This document shows positions 25,221 to 35,788 of a DNA stretch of 64,000 bases, in pieces. A program made the position numbers and the translations under genes. The DNA lies in contig NZ_JARUMJ010000001.1 in assembly GCF_036898465.1 (NCBI RefSeq), positions 2,666,001 through 2,730,000 on the forward strand, in the 5' to 3' direction. The notes beneath the pieces are model-generated. The model was not told where the DNA came from. It searched no databases and saw only the letters and a program-made list of their open reading frames with translations. This DNA is from Streptomyces sp. B21-105 (GTDB lineage Bacteria > Actinomycetota > Actinomycetes > Streptomycetales > Streptomycetaceae). Each line of letters begins with the position of its first letter. Positions within the stretch are counted from its first letter, which is position 1.

Positions 25221-26387
25221 ATGCCGTCTCCACGCACATCCGACGTCCTCGTCATCGGGGGCGGGATCATCGGGCTGGTCACCGCCTGGCGGGCCGCGCA
25301 GCGCGGCCTCGCGACGGCGGTGGTGGACCCGGAGCCGGGCGGCGGGGCCGCCCAGGTGGCCGCCGGGATGCTGGCCGCCGTCACGGAACTGCACTATGGC
25401 GAGCAGACCCTGCTCGGTCTCAACCTCGCGTCGGCCCGCCGCTATCCGGAATTCGCGGCCGAGCTGACGGAGCTGACCGGGCTCGGCGTCGGCTACCGGC
25501 GCTGCGGCACGCTCGCGGTCGCACTGGACGCCGACGACCGCACCCACCTGCGGGAACTGCACGCCCTGCAGCGCCAGTCGGGGCTGGAGTCGGAGTGGCT
25601 GTCCGGACGCGAGTGCCGTCGTCTGGAGCCGATGCTCGCGCCCGGGGTGCGCGGCGGACTGCGGGCGGACGGCGACCACCAGGTCGATCCGCGGCGGCTG
25701 GCCGCGGCCCTGACGGCCGCCTGCGAGCAGGCGGGCGTCGCCTTCCACCGCACCTGGGCGGAGCGGCTGACGGTGGTGGGCGACCGGGCGACGGGCGCCG
25801 TCCTGCGGGACGGCACGACGGCGGCGGCGGGGCAGGTGGTGCTCGCCGGCGGCAGTCTGAGCGGGCGGCTCGCGGGCGTCCCGTATGACGTGCTGCCCGC
25901 CGTACGGCCCGTCAAGGGGCAGGTGCTGCGGCTGGCCGTGCCGGCGCGGTGCGCGCCGTTCCTGAACCGGACCGTGCGGGCCGTGGTCCGCGGCAGCCAC
26001 GTCTATCTGGTTCCCCGGGAGAACGGCGAACTGGTGGTGGGCGCGACCAGCGAGGAGCTGGGCTGGGACACGACGGTGACGGCGGGGGGCGTGTACGAAC
26101 TGCTGCGCGACGCCCACGAGCTGGTCCCGGGCATCACCGAACTGCCGCTCACCGAGACGCGCGCGGGGCTGCGTCCGGGGTCCCCGGACAACGCGCCGCT
26201 GCTCGGGCCGACGGAGCTGCCCGGGCTGCTGCTGGCCACCGGGCACTACCGCAACGGCGTGCTGCTGACGCCGGTGACCGGCGACGCGATGGCGCAGGTC
26301 CTGGCCACCGGGGAGCTGCCGGACGAGGCCCGCCCCTTCACCCCCCGGCGTTTCGGCGCCGCCGCACTCCTGGAGCAGCCCGCGTGA
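25221..26387 (+). CDS. thiO: Glycine oxidase ThiO
   Basis: A 388-residue FAD enzyme of the DAO/GlyOx family converting glycine to dehydroglycine (imine) for thiazole synthesis. The dinucleotide-binding motif VLVIGGGIIGLVTAW is at about 9-23; the C-terminal segments RPGSPDNAPLLG and ATGHYRNGVLLTP are family-typical. First gene of thiO-thiS-thiG under the TPP riboswitch; its stop overlaps the thiS start (GTGA). Confidence 0.94.
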   Translation: MPSPRTSDVLVIGGGIIGLVTAWRAAQRGLATAVVDPEPGGGAAQVAAGMLAAVTELHYGEQTLLGLNLASARRYPEFAAELTELTGLGVGYRRCGTLAVALDADDRTHLRELHALQRQSGLESEWLSGRECRRLEPMLAPGVRGGLRADGDHQVDPRRLAAALTAACEQAGVAFHRTWAERLTVVGDRATGAVLRDGTTAAAGQVVLAGGSLSGRLAGVPYDVLPAVRPVKGQVLRLAVPARCAPFLNRTVRAVVRGSHVYLVPRENGELVVGATSEELGWDTTVTAGGVYELLRDAHELVPGITELPLTETRAGLRPGSPDNAPLLGPTELPGLLLATGHYRNGVLLTPVTGDAMAQVLATGELPDEARPFTPRRFGAAALLEQPA

Positions 26388-26602
26388 ACGCCCCTGCCCC
26401 TGTGCACGTCTCGGTCAACGGCGAGCGGCGGGAGTTCGCCGCCGGCACCGCCCTCGACGGCGTCGTACGGTCCCTGACGCCCGCCGCCTCCGGGGTGGCC
26501 GCCGCGCTCAACGAGACCGTCGTCCCGCGCGCGCAGTGGCCGTCCACGGCGCTGTCCGACGGGGACCGCGTGGAAGTCCTCACCGCCGTCCAGGGAGGCT
26601 GA
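26384..26602 (+). CDS. thiS: Sulfur carrier protein ThiS
   Basis: A 72-residue beta-grasp ubiquitin-like protein that carries sulfur as a C-terminal thiocarboxylate to ThiG. It ends in the required Gly-Gly (LTAVQGG). The GTG start overlaps the thiO stop, and the gene ends 3 bp before thiG, so the three are co-translated. A thiF/thiI activator is not in this window. Confidence 0.94.
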   Translation: MNAPAPVHVSVNGERREFAAGTALDGVVRSLTPAASGVAAALNETVVPRAQWPSTALSDGDRVEVLTAVQGG

Positions 26603-27415
<813 letters not shown>

Positions 27416-27483
27416 CGGCCGGCCACCGCACGGGAGACGAACGCCGCCGGCGTCGAACTCGCCCGGCCCACGCGCGCGCCCGA

Positions 27484-27542
27484 GCCCGGGACACGCACAC
27501 GCCCCCCGGCCCGGGACACCAGCACGACCCGGCCCGGGACAC
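27484..27542. repeat. Three short direct repeats of GGCCCGGGACAC
   Basis: Copies start at 27484 (first base lost), 27508 and 27531, spaced 23-24 bp, with similar flanks. They lie in the gap between thiG and the kinase gene. Each copy contains the palindrome GCCCGGG. Function unknown. Confidence 0.6.
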
Positions 27543-27646
27543 GAGCTCGCCCCGGGCCCCGGGCGCTACCGGCCGGTTCGCGTCACAGCTCGGCTGCAGT
27601 CGCGCTGCGATCCCGGTGTGATCGGCGGGGTGTCGGTGACGGCTCG

Positions 27647-27652
27647 TACACT
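27647..27652 (+). promoter_or_regulatory. Probable -10 element for a leaderless kinase mRNA
   Basis: TACACT at 27647-27652 lies 7 bp before the GTG at 27660, the spacing expected if transcription begins at the start codon. There is no ribosome site before the GTG, which supports leaderless translation. A matching -35 is not clear. Confidence 0.45.
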
Positions 27653-27659
27653 CACCTGC

Positions 27660-29600
27660 GTGGACACGACCCTTCAGGACCCTCTGGTCGGGCAGGTGCT
27701 CGACGGCCGGTATCGCGTGGAGGCGCGGATCGCGGTCGGCGGGATGGCCACGGTCTACCGGGCCGTGGACACCCGCCTCGACCGCGTGCTCGCGCTCAAG
27801 GTGATGCATCCGGCGCTCGCCGCCGACGCGGTGTTCGTCGAGCGGTTCATCCGGGAGGCGAAATCCGTCGCCCGCCTGGCCCATCCGAACGTCGTGCAGG
27901 TCTTCGACCAGGGCGCCGACGGGACGTACGTCTACCTCGCCATGGAGTACATCGCCGGCTGCACCCTGCGGGACGTGCTGCGCGACCGCGGGGCCCTGCA
28001 GCCGAGGGCCGCACTCGACATCCTGGAGCCGGTCCTCGCCGCGCTGGGCGCCGCGCACCGGGCCGGGTTCGTGCACCGGGACATGAAGCCCGAGAACGTG
28101 CTGATCGGGGACGACGGCCGGGTCAAGGTCGCCGACTTCGGTCTGGTGCGCTCGGTGGACACCGTCACCAGCACCACCGGGGCGGTGCTCGGCACCGTGT
28201 CCTACCTCGCCCCCGAGCAGATCGACCAGCCGGGCGTCGCCGATCCCCGGGTCGACGTGTACGCGTGCGGCGTCGTGCTCTACGAGATGTTCACCGGCGA
28301 GAAGCCGCACGACGGGGACTCCCCCGCGATCGTGCTCTACAAGCACCTCCACGAGGACGTCCCGGCGCCCTCCGCGATCGTCCCCGGCCTGCCGTTCGAG
28401 CTGGACGACCTGGTGGCGTCGGCCACCGCGCGCACGCCCGGGGTCCGGCCGCACGACGCCGTCGCGCTGCTCGGACTGGTCAGGGAGGCGCGCGCCCCGC
28501 TCACCGAGGAGCAGCTGGACGCGCTGCCGCCGCAGGCGCTCTCCGGTGAGCACGACAACGCCGAGGACCGTACGAGCGTGATCCCGCGCTCGCTCACCGT
28601 CCCCCGCCCGCTGCCGGTCAACGAGGACGAGCCCGCCGACGACGGGGCCGCGCTCAACCGGACCTCCCGGTTCCAGAGCCCCCCGCCGCTGCCGCCCCGG
28701 CGCCGTTCTGTGCGGCCGGGGCGCGGGGCGATCGCGCTCGTCACCGTCGTCCTGCTGGTGCTCGGTGTGGGCGCGGGCGTCTGGTACATCAACTCCGGCC
28801 AGTTCACCAAGGTCCCCGCGGTGCTGACGCAGAAGGAGGCCGAGGCCCGCAAGCGCCTGGAGGCGGCGGGGCTGGAGGTCGGCAAGGTCCGGCACACGTA
28901 CAGCGACACGGCGAAGCGCGGCACCGTCATGGAGACGGACCCCGGGCCGGGCGCCCGGATCCGCAAGAACGACTCGGTGGCGCTCACGATCTCCGACGGC
29001 CCCAAGGTCGTGAAGGTGCCCGACGTGCAGGGCACGGCGCTGAAGAAGGCCGAAGAGCTGCTGAAGAAGGACGGCCTCGAACCGGGTCTGGTCACCGAGG
29101 AGTTCAGCGACGAGATCGCCCAGGGCGCGGTGATCAGCACCGATCCGGAGGCGGGCGCGCAGCGTCGCGCGGGCACCGCGATCGCGCTCGTCGTCAGCAA
29201 GGGCAGCCCGGTCGACGTCCCCGACGTCACCGGCGACGACCCGGACGACGCCAGGGCCGAGCTGGAGGCGGTCGGCCTGACGGTGAAGGTCGCCACCGAG
29301 CAGGTCAACTCCGAGGTCGACAAGGGCAAGGTCGCGGCGCAGACCCCCAGGGCGGACAGTCAGCTCGCCGTGGGCGACGCCGTGACGCTGACGCTGTCCA
29401 AGGGCCCGGAGATGGTCGAGGTCCCGAACGTGGTCGGCGCGAGCGTGGACGACGCCAAGTCGCTCCTGGAGCAGTCCGGGTTCAAGGTCGACGAGGACCG
29501 CGGCCTGCTCGGTCTGTTCGGCGACACCGTGAAGAAGCAGTCCGTCGAGGCCGGGAAGACGGCGCCCAAGGGGTCGACGATCACGATCACCATCCGGTGA
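27660..29600 (+). CDS. Ser/Thr protein kinase with PASTA domains
   Basis: A 646-residue PknB-type membrane kinase. The Hanks kinase domain (about 15-275) has the Gly loop AVGGMATVYRA, Lys47 (LALKVMH), catalytic Asp141 (HRDMKPEN) and DFG at 159-161. A Pro/Arg-rich linker, one membrane helix (about 356-380) and four external PASTA repeats (about 381-646) follow; PASTA domains bind muropeptides or lipid II. It lies where M. tuberculosis has pknL. GTG 27660 starts VDTTLQDPLVGQVLDGRY. It likely senses the wall and may phosphorylate the nearby Rv2175c-like protein (inference). Confidence 0.94.
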   Translation: MDTTLQDPLVGQVLDGRYRVEARIAVGGMATVYRAVDTRLDRVLALKVMHPALAADAVFVERFIREAKSVARLAHPNVVQVFDQGADGTYVYLAMEYIAGCTLRDVLRDRGALQPRAALDILEPVLAALGAAHRAGFVHRDMKPENVLIGDDGRVKVADFGLVRSVDTVTSTTGAVLGTVSYLAPEQIDQPGVADPRVDVYACGVVLYEMFTGEKPHDGDSPAIVLYKHLHEDVPAPSAIVPGLPFELDDLVASATARTPGVRPHDAVALLGLVREARAPLTEEQLDALPPQALSGEHDNAEDRTSVIPRSLTVPRPLPVNEDEPADDGAALNRTSRFQSPPPLPPRRRSVRPGRGAIALVTVVLLVLGVGAGVWYINSGQFTKVPAVLTQKEAEARKRLEAAGLEVGKVRHTYSDTAKRGTVMETDPGPGARIRKNDSVALTISDGPKVVKVPDVQGTALKKAEELLKKDGLEPGLVTEEFSDEIAQGAVISTDPEAGAQRRAGTAIALVVSKGSPVDVPDVTGDDPDDARAELEAVGLTVKVATEQVNSEVDKGKVAAQTPRADSQLAVGDAVTLTLSKGPEMVEVPNVVGASVDDAKSLLEQSGFKVDEDRGLLGLFGDTVKKQSVEAGKTAPKGSTITITIR

Positions 29601-29634
29601 CGGACCGGGCGGGCGGGCATGACACCCTGACCGG

Positions 29635-30513
29635 GTGAGTGCTCGTCCCCCTTTCCCCTCCCGCAATCCCGTCGGCGGCCATGTGCCCGTGGCCGGCGGT
29701 CTGCACCGCGTGGGCATGTCGTACGCGCACGAGCTCGAGGCCGAGACGGTCCAGGTGTTCGTGGCCAACCCGCGCGGCTGGGCCACACCGGTGGGCGACC
29801 CACGGCAGGACGAGGCCTTCCGGGAGGCGTGCGCGGCGCGGTCGGTCCCGGCGTACGTGCACGCCCCGTACCTGATCAACTTCGGCTCGCACACCGAGGC
29901 GACGGCCGAGCGGTCGGTGGAGTCGATGCGGCACTCGCTGCGCCGGGGGCGGGAGATCGGCGCGCTGGGCGTGGTCGTGCACACGGGGAGCGCGACGGGC
30001 GGACGGGACCGGTCGGTGGCGCTGAAGCAGGTGCGGGAGTACCTGCTGCCGCTGTTGGACGAGCTGACCCATGACGACGACCCGTTCCTACTGCTGGAGT
30101 CCACCGCCGGCCAGGGCTCCTCGCTCTGCTCCCGGACCTGGGACTTCGGGCCGTACTTCGAGGCGCTGGACTCCCATCCCAGGCTGGGCGTCTGCTTGGA
30201 CACCTGCCACGTCTTCGCGGCCGGGCACGACCTGGCCGGCCCGTCCGGCATGCACCGGACCCTCGACCTGCTGGTGGACACGGTCGGCGAGGGCCAGCTG
30301 AAGCTGATCCACGCCAACGACTCCAAGGACGTGGCCGGCGCCCACAAGGACCGGCACGAGAACATCGGCGCGGGTCACATCGGCGAGGACCCGTTCCGGG
30401 ACCTGATGACCCACCCGGCGACGGCGGGCGTGCCGCTGATCATCGAGACGCCGGGCGGCCGGGAGGGCCACGCGGCGGACGTGCGGCGGCTGAAGAAGCT
30501 GCGGGACGGCTGA
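29635..30513 (+). CDS. nfo: Deoxyribonuclease IV (AP endonuclease, EndoIV family)
   Basis: A 292-residue TIM-barrel, three-zinc AP endonuclease for base-excision repair. Metal ligand segments are visible: VVHTGSA (His), LLLESTAGQGS (Glu), LGVCLDTCHVFAAG (Asp and His), LIHANDSKD (His), KDRHENIG (Asp/His) and LIIETPGG (Glu). GTG start, 34 bp after the kinase stop, so the two are probably co-transcribed. At about 290 residues it fits the family. Confidence 0.9.
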   Translation: MSARPPFPSRNPVGGHVPVAGGLHRVGMSYAHELEAETVQVFVANPRGWATPVGDPRQDEAFREACAARSVPAYVHAPYLINFGSHTEATAERSVESMRHSLRRGREIGALGVVVHTGSATGGRDRSVALKQVREYLLPLLDELTHDDDPFLLLESTAGQGSSLCSRTWDFGPYFEALDSHPRLGVCLDTCHVFAAGHDLAGPSGMHRTLDLLVDTVGEGQLKLIHANDSKDVAGAHKDRHENIGAGHIGEDPFRDLMTHPATAGVPLIIETPGGREGHAADVRRLKKLRDG

Positions 30514-30547
30514 CGGCCGACGCGTCCCCGACCGACTCCCCAGGCGG

Positions 30548-31180
30548 TCAGAGTTCTGGGCCGTCCCCGGGCTCCTCCTGGTAGGAGTAGCGCTGCTCTC
30601 TCCAGGGGTCGCCGATGTTGTGGTAGCCGCGCTCCTCCCAGAAGCCGCGGCGGTCGGCGGTCATGTACTCGACGCCGCGGACCCACTTGGGGCCCTTCCA
30701 GGCGTACAGGTGCGGGACGACCAGACGCAACGGGAAGCCGTGCTCGGCCGTGAGCAGTTCGCCGTCCTTGTGGGTGGCGAAGATCGTGCGCTCGGCGGCG
30801 AAGTCGGACAGCCGCAGGTTGGAGCTGAAGCCGTACTCGGCCCACACCATCACATGGGTGACGCTCGCGGCGGGCGGCGCGATCTCCAGGATCGTGCGGG
30901 CCGGGATGCCGCCCCACTCGGCGCCGAGCATGCTGAACTTCGTCACACAGTGCAGATCGGCCAGCACGGAGGCGTACGGGAGGGCGGTGATCTCGTCGTG
31001 GTTCCAGCAGCGCTTCTCACCGTCGGCGGTGGCGCCGAAGACCCGGAACTCCCAGCGCTCCGGACGGAACTTGGGCACCGGACCGTAGTGGGTGACGGGC
31101 CAGCCGCGCTGCAGTCGCTGTCCCGGCGGAAGCTCGGACACCGCCTCTTCTCCAGATTCGCGCTCCACCGGATGACCCAT
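30548..31180 (-). CDS. Sulfite-oxidase-like molybdopterin oxidoreductase
   Basis: A 210-residue protein of the sulfite oxidase / MsrP (YedY) molybdopterin family. The pterin-ligating Cys is in ADLHCVTKFSMLGAEWGG, and the conserved EYGFSSNLRL and HGFPLRLVVPHLYAWKGPKWV segments are present. It lacks the Tat signal of YedY and the heme domain of sulfite oxidase, so it is probably cytoplasmic. ATG 31178-31180 (MGHPVERE) has an AGGATGGAG site; earlier in-frame codons extend poorly conserved sequence. Divergent from bfr. Confidence 0.85.
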   Translation of the reverse strand: MGHPVERESGEEAVSELPPGQRLQRGWPVTHYGPVPKFRPERWEFRVFGATADGEKRCWNHDEITALPYASVLADLHCVTKFSMLGAEWGGIPARTILEIAPPAASVTHVMVWAEYGFSSNLRLSDFAAERTIFATHKDGELLTAEHGFPLRLVVPHLYAWKGPKWVRGVEYMTADRRGFWEERGYHNIGDPWREQRYSYQEEPGDGPEL

Positions 31181-31365
31181 GACTCCATCCTGACAGACCC
31201 CGGACGATGCACATGACCGGCCATGACCGGGCATATCCCGAATCGGGCAACTGATACTAAGCATGCACTAACTTACTAAGTACGCACTTACTGGACGATC
31301 TTCGGTGCCGGTGAAATCATGCGGCGGAACCTCCCGAATTCTCCGACGTGGAAGGAGCCTCTGCG
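31181..31365. promoter_or_regulatory. Divergent promoter region of the molybdoenzyme and bfr genes with clustered repeats
   Basis: The region is AT-rich for this genome and carries a direct repeat CATGACCGG (about 31212 and 31222), a dyad ACTTACTAAGT (31271-31281) and an overlapping dyad AAGT-N4-ACTT (31278-31289). These look like MarR/TetR-type operator parts. A GAAGGAG ribosome site for bfr is at about 31351. Confidence 0.45.
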
Positions 31366-31845
31366 ATGCAGGGCGACCCCGAGGTCATCGAGTTCCTCAA
31401 CGAGCAGCTCACCGGCGAGCTCACCGCGATCAACCAGTACTTCCTCCACGCGAAGATGCAGGAGAACTTCGGCTGGACGAAACTCGCGAAATACACGCGG
31501 CACGAGTCCTTCGACGAGATGAAGCACGCCGAGGTGCTCACCGACCGGATTCTCTTCCTGGACGGGCTGCCGAATTACCAGCGACTGTTCCATGTGCGCG
31601 TCGGACAGACGGTCAAGGAGATGTTCGAGGCCGACCGGCTGATCGAGGTCGAGGCGATCGACCGCCTGAAGCGCGGCATCAAGGTGATGCGCGAAAAGGG
31701 CGACGTCACGTCCGCGAACATCTTCGAGTCGATCCTCGAGGACGAGGAACACCACATCGACTACCTGGACACTCAGCTGGAGCTGGTGGAGAAGCTCGGC
31801 GAGGCGCTCTACATCGCCCAGCTGATCGAGCAGCCGGAGAGCTGA
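31366..31845 (+). CDS. bfr: Bacterioferritin
   Basis: A 159-residue iron-storage ferritin. All ferroxidase ligands are in place: Glu18, Tyr25, Glu51, His54, Glu94, Glu127 and His130; the heme-ligating Met52 is also present, so this is a true heme bacterioferritin. ATG 31366 (MQGDPEVIEFL) follows GAAGGAG. The bacterioferritin-associated ferredoxin gene converges on it from the opposite strand, 22 bp away, giving a storage/release pair. Confidence 0.95.
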   Translation: MQGDPEVIEFLNEQLTGELTAINQYFLHAKMQENFGWTKLAKYTRHESFDEMKHAEVLTDRILFLDGLPNYQRLFHVRVGQTVKEMFEADRLIEVEAIDRLKRGIKVMREKGDVTSANIFESILEDEEHHIDYLDTQLELVEKLGEALYIAQLIEQPES

Positions 31846-31867
31846 GCCGGGCAGCCCGGCCGGCGGC

Positions 31868-32116
31868 CTAGGCCGCTTCGTCGAGTGCGGCTTCGTCGAG
31901 TGCGGCGAGGGCCGGCGCCTTGTGGTCGGCGAGGTCGGTCACGGCCGGGCGCGGGGAGGCGCCCCGGCCGAGGATGGCCTGGATCCGGCGTACGCAGGAG
32001 CCGCAGTCCGTGCCCGCCTTGCAGGCGGAGGCGATCTGGCGCGGGGTGCAGGCACCGTCGGTCGCGTGCTGTTTGACCTGGGCCTCGGTCACCCCGAAGC
32101 AGCTGCAGACGTACAC
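31868..32116 (-). CDS. bfd: Bacterioferritin-associated ferredoxin-type [2Fe-2S] protein
   Basis: An 82-residue BFD-like protein with the CxC and CxxC cysteine pairs (YVCSCFG and TDCGSC) that hold a 2Fe-2S cluster; it delivers electrons to bacterioferritin to release iron. GTG 32114-32116 is chosen because a full AGGAGGTGA lies at the right distance upstream; the longer reading from 32125 would consume that site. An IdeR/DmdR-type iron box is 56 bp upstream, predicting repression when iron is plentiful. The tail is Ala/Asp/Glu-rich with a duplicated LDEAA. Confidence 0.9.
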   Translation of the reverse strand: MYVCSCFGVTEAQVKQHATDGACTPRQIASACKAGTDCGSCVRRIQAILGRGASPRPAVTDLADHKAPALAALDEAALDEAA

Positions 32117-32171
32117 GCGGTTCACCTCCTCGCCGGTCTCTGAGTCGCGCCACCGGATCTCAGATTCCCTG

Positions 32172-32190
32172 GTCGGTGAGGCTAACCTAA
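32172..32190 (-). promoter_or_regulatory. Iron box (IdeR/DmdR1 operator) upstream of bfd
   Basis: The right half AGGCTAACCTAA is identical to the IdeR/DtxR consensus TTAGGTTAGGCTAACCTAA; overall 16 of 19 positions match. It lies 56 bp upstream of the bfd start, in operator position. Confidence 0.8.
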
Positions 32191-32222
32191 CCTTACCCGG
32201 CGTCGCGTGGCGGGAAAAGTGG

Positions 32223-32258
32223 AGTGGGGCGCGGATCGCATGTGATCCGCGCCCCACT
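32223..32258 (-). terminator. 15-bp stem terminator after the DAHP synthase gene
   Basis: Arms 32223-32237 and 32244-32258 are exact complements around a 6-nt loop. It begins 16 bp past the DAHP synthase stop on the minus strand and insulates bfd and its iron box from that gene. Confidence 0.85.
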
Positions 32259-32274
32259 GCCATGACGATCACGC

Positions 32275-33802
<1,528 letters not shown>

Positions 33803-33824
33803 CTCGCGCGTACACACGACTTCG

Positions 33825-33851
33825 CGAAGGCCGCCCGAGGGGCGGCCTTCG
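33825..33851 (+). terminator. Trp attenuator terminator hairpin
   Basis: CGAAGGCCGCCC (33825-33836) pairs exactly with 33840-33851 around a 3-nt loop, followed by GTGTTTT. It lies between the leader peptide stop and the anthranilate synthase start, the arrangement of a classical trp attenuator. Confidence 0.93.
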
Positions 33852-33913
33852 GTGTTTTCGGGCCCGGCCGTCCCTCTGGCGACAAGCTCCTCCCAGCGAG
33901 AAGGACACGCCCC

Positions 33914-35776
33914 ATGCATCTGCTCGACCTGCCGGCCGATCCCCGCCCGTTCGCCCTGCTGCGCCGCCGCACGCCGGGCCATGACGAGAACGTCGTCGAA
34001 CTGCTCCTCGGCCCGGTCCGCACCTACGGCCGTCTGGCCGACCTCCCCGACGAGGGCCTCGCCCTGGTCCCCTTCCGCCAGATCCGCGAGCGCGGTTTCG
34101 ACGTGCGCGACGACGGCACGCCGCTCTCGGTGCTGCACCCCGAGGAGACCCACTCCTTCCCGCTCGAGGACGTCCTCTCCCAGCTGCCCGCGCATGACGT
34201 CCGGGTCCGCGACGGCGCCTTCGACGTCGGCGACGAGGAGTACGCGCGGATCGTCGGGCGGGTGCTGCGGGACGAGATCGGACGCGGCGAGGGTGCGAAC
34301 TTCGTGATCCGGCGGACCTACGAGGGAGAGATCCCCGGGTTCTCCCGGGCCGACGCCCTCGCCCTGTTCCGGCGGCTGCTGGCGGGCGAGCGGGGCGCGT
34401 ACTGGACGTTCGTCGTGCACACCGGGGACCGGACGCTGGTCGGGGCCAGCCCCGAGGTGCACGTGCGGATGTCCGGCGGCACGGTCGTCATGAACCCGAT
34501 CAGCGGGACGTACCGGTATCCCGCCGAGGGGCCGACTCCGGAGCGCCTGCTGGACTTCCTCGCCGACGGCAAGGAGATCGAGGAGCTGTCGATGGTCGTC
34601 GACGAGGAGCTCAAGATGATGTGCACGGTCGGCGACATGGGCGGGGTGGTGGTCGGACCGCGGCTGAAGGAGATGGCGCACCTCGCGCACACCGAGTACG
34701 AGCTGCGCGGGAAGTCCTCGCTGGACGCGCGGGAGGTGCTGAAGGAGACGATGTTCGCGGCGACCGTCACCGGCTCGCCCGTGCAGAACGCCTGCCGGGT
34801 CATCGAGCGGCACGAGGTCGGCGGGCGGGGCTACTACGCCGGCGCGCTGGCGCTGCTGGGCCGGGACCCGGGCGGGGCGCAGACCCTCGACTCCCCCATC
34901 CTCATCCGCACCGCCGACATCGACGCGGCCGGACGGCTGCGGGTGCCGGTCGGGGCCACGCTGGTGCGCGGGTCGGACCCGGCGGGCGAGGTGGCGGAGA
35001 CCCACGCCAAGGCGGCCGGGGTGCTGACGGCGCTCGGGGTGCGCCCGGGCCGGCCGGATACGCAGGCCGTGCCGCCGACGCTCGCCGACGACCCCCGGGT
35101 GCGGGCCGCGCTCGACGGCCGGCGCGCCTCGCTGGCGCCGTTCTGGCTACGCATGCAGGAGCGGACCCGGGAGCTGACCGGGCACGCGCTCGTCGTCGAC
35201 GCCGAGGACACCTTCACGGCGATGCTGGCGCACGTGCTGCGCTCCAGCGGTCTCGAGGTGGACGTCCGGCGGTACGACGAGGACGGGCTGCGCGAGGCGG
35301 TGCTCGCCCACGAGGGCCCGCTGGTGCTGGGGCCCGGTCCCGGCGACCCGTCCGACCTCGACGATCCGAGGATGCGGCGCCTGCGCGAGCTGACCGCCCG
35401 GGTGCTGCGGGAGCACCGGCACGGGGTGCTCGGCGTGTGCCTCGGCCACGAGCTGATCGCGGCCGAGCTGGGGCTGGACATCGTCCGCAAGGAGGTGCCG
35501 TACCAGGGGGCGCAGACGGAGATCGACCTGTTCGGGCGGACGGAGACGGTCGGCTTCTACAACAGCTTCGTGGCGCGGTGCGGCGACGAGGCCGCGCAGG
35601 AGCTGGCCGCGCACGGGGTGGAGGTGAGCCGGGCCCCGAACGGCGAGGTGCACGCCCTGCGGGGGCCCGGCTTCGGCGGGGTGCAGTTCCATCCGGAGTC
35701 GGTGCTGACGCTGAACGGGACGTCCCTGGTGCGGGAGGCCGTCGCCCGGCTCCGCACGACGGGCCTGCCCTCGTAG
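33914..35776 (+). CDS. trpE: Fused anthranilate synthase (TrpE-TrpG type)
   Basis: A 620-residue fusion converting chorismate and glutamine to anthranilate. Residues 1 to about 400 are the chorismate-binding TrpE-like domain (NPISGTYRYPAEG, EELSMVVDEELKMM, TVTGSPVQNACRVI, GRGYYAGALALL); about 425-620 is a type 1 glutamine amidotransferase with Cys509 (GVCLGHE), His593 and Glu595 (QFHPES). The N-terminus is short and lacks a clear LLES feedback motif; the overall form resembles PhzE-like fusions. The Trp leader and attenuator directly upstream argue for a tryptophan role. Confidence 0.92.
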   Translation: MHLLDLPADPRPFALLRRRTPGHDENVVELLLGPVRTYGRLADLPDEGLALVPFRQIRERGFDVRDDGTPLSVLHPEETHSFPLEDVLSQLPAHDVRVRDGAFDVGDEEYARIVGRVLRDEIGRGEGANFVIRRTYEGEIPGFSRADALALFRRLLAGERGAYWTFVVHTGDRTLVGASPEVHVRMSGGTVVMNPISGTYRYPAEGPTPERLLDFLADGKEIEELSMVVDEELKMMCTVGDMGGVVVGPRLKEMAHLAHTEYELRGKSSLDAREVLKETMFAATVTGSPVQNACRVIERHEVGGRGYYAGALALLGRDPGGAQTLDSPILIRTADIDAAGRLRVPVGATLVRGSDPAGEVAETHAKAAGVLTALGVRPGRPDTQAVPPTLADDPRVRAALDGRRASLAPFWLRMQERTRELTGHALVVDAEDTFTAMLAHVLRSSGLEVDVRRYDEDGLREAVLAHEGPLVLGPGPGDPSDLDDPRMRRLRELTARVLREHRHGVLGVCLGHELIAAELGLDIVRKEVPYQGAQTEIDLFGRTETVGFYNSFVARCGDEAAQELAAHGVEVSRAPNGEVHALRGPGFGGVQFHPESVLTLNGTSLVREAVARLRTTGLPS

Positions 35777-35788
35777 CCGGTGACGGGC

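Noticed and set aside
24694..25239. A longer N-terminus for the small beta-rich protein, to 25239
   Set aside because: It would run antisense through the TPP aptamer and lacks a ribosome site; ATG 25059 is preferred.
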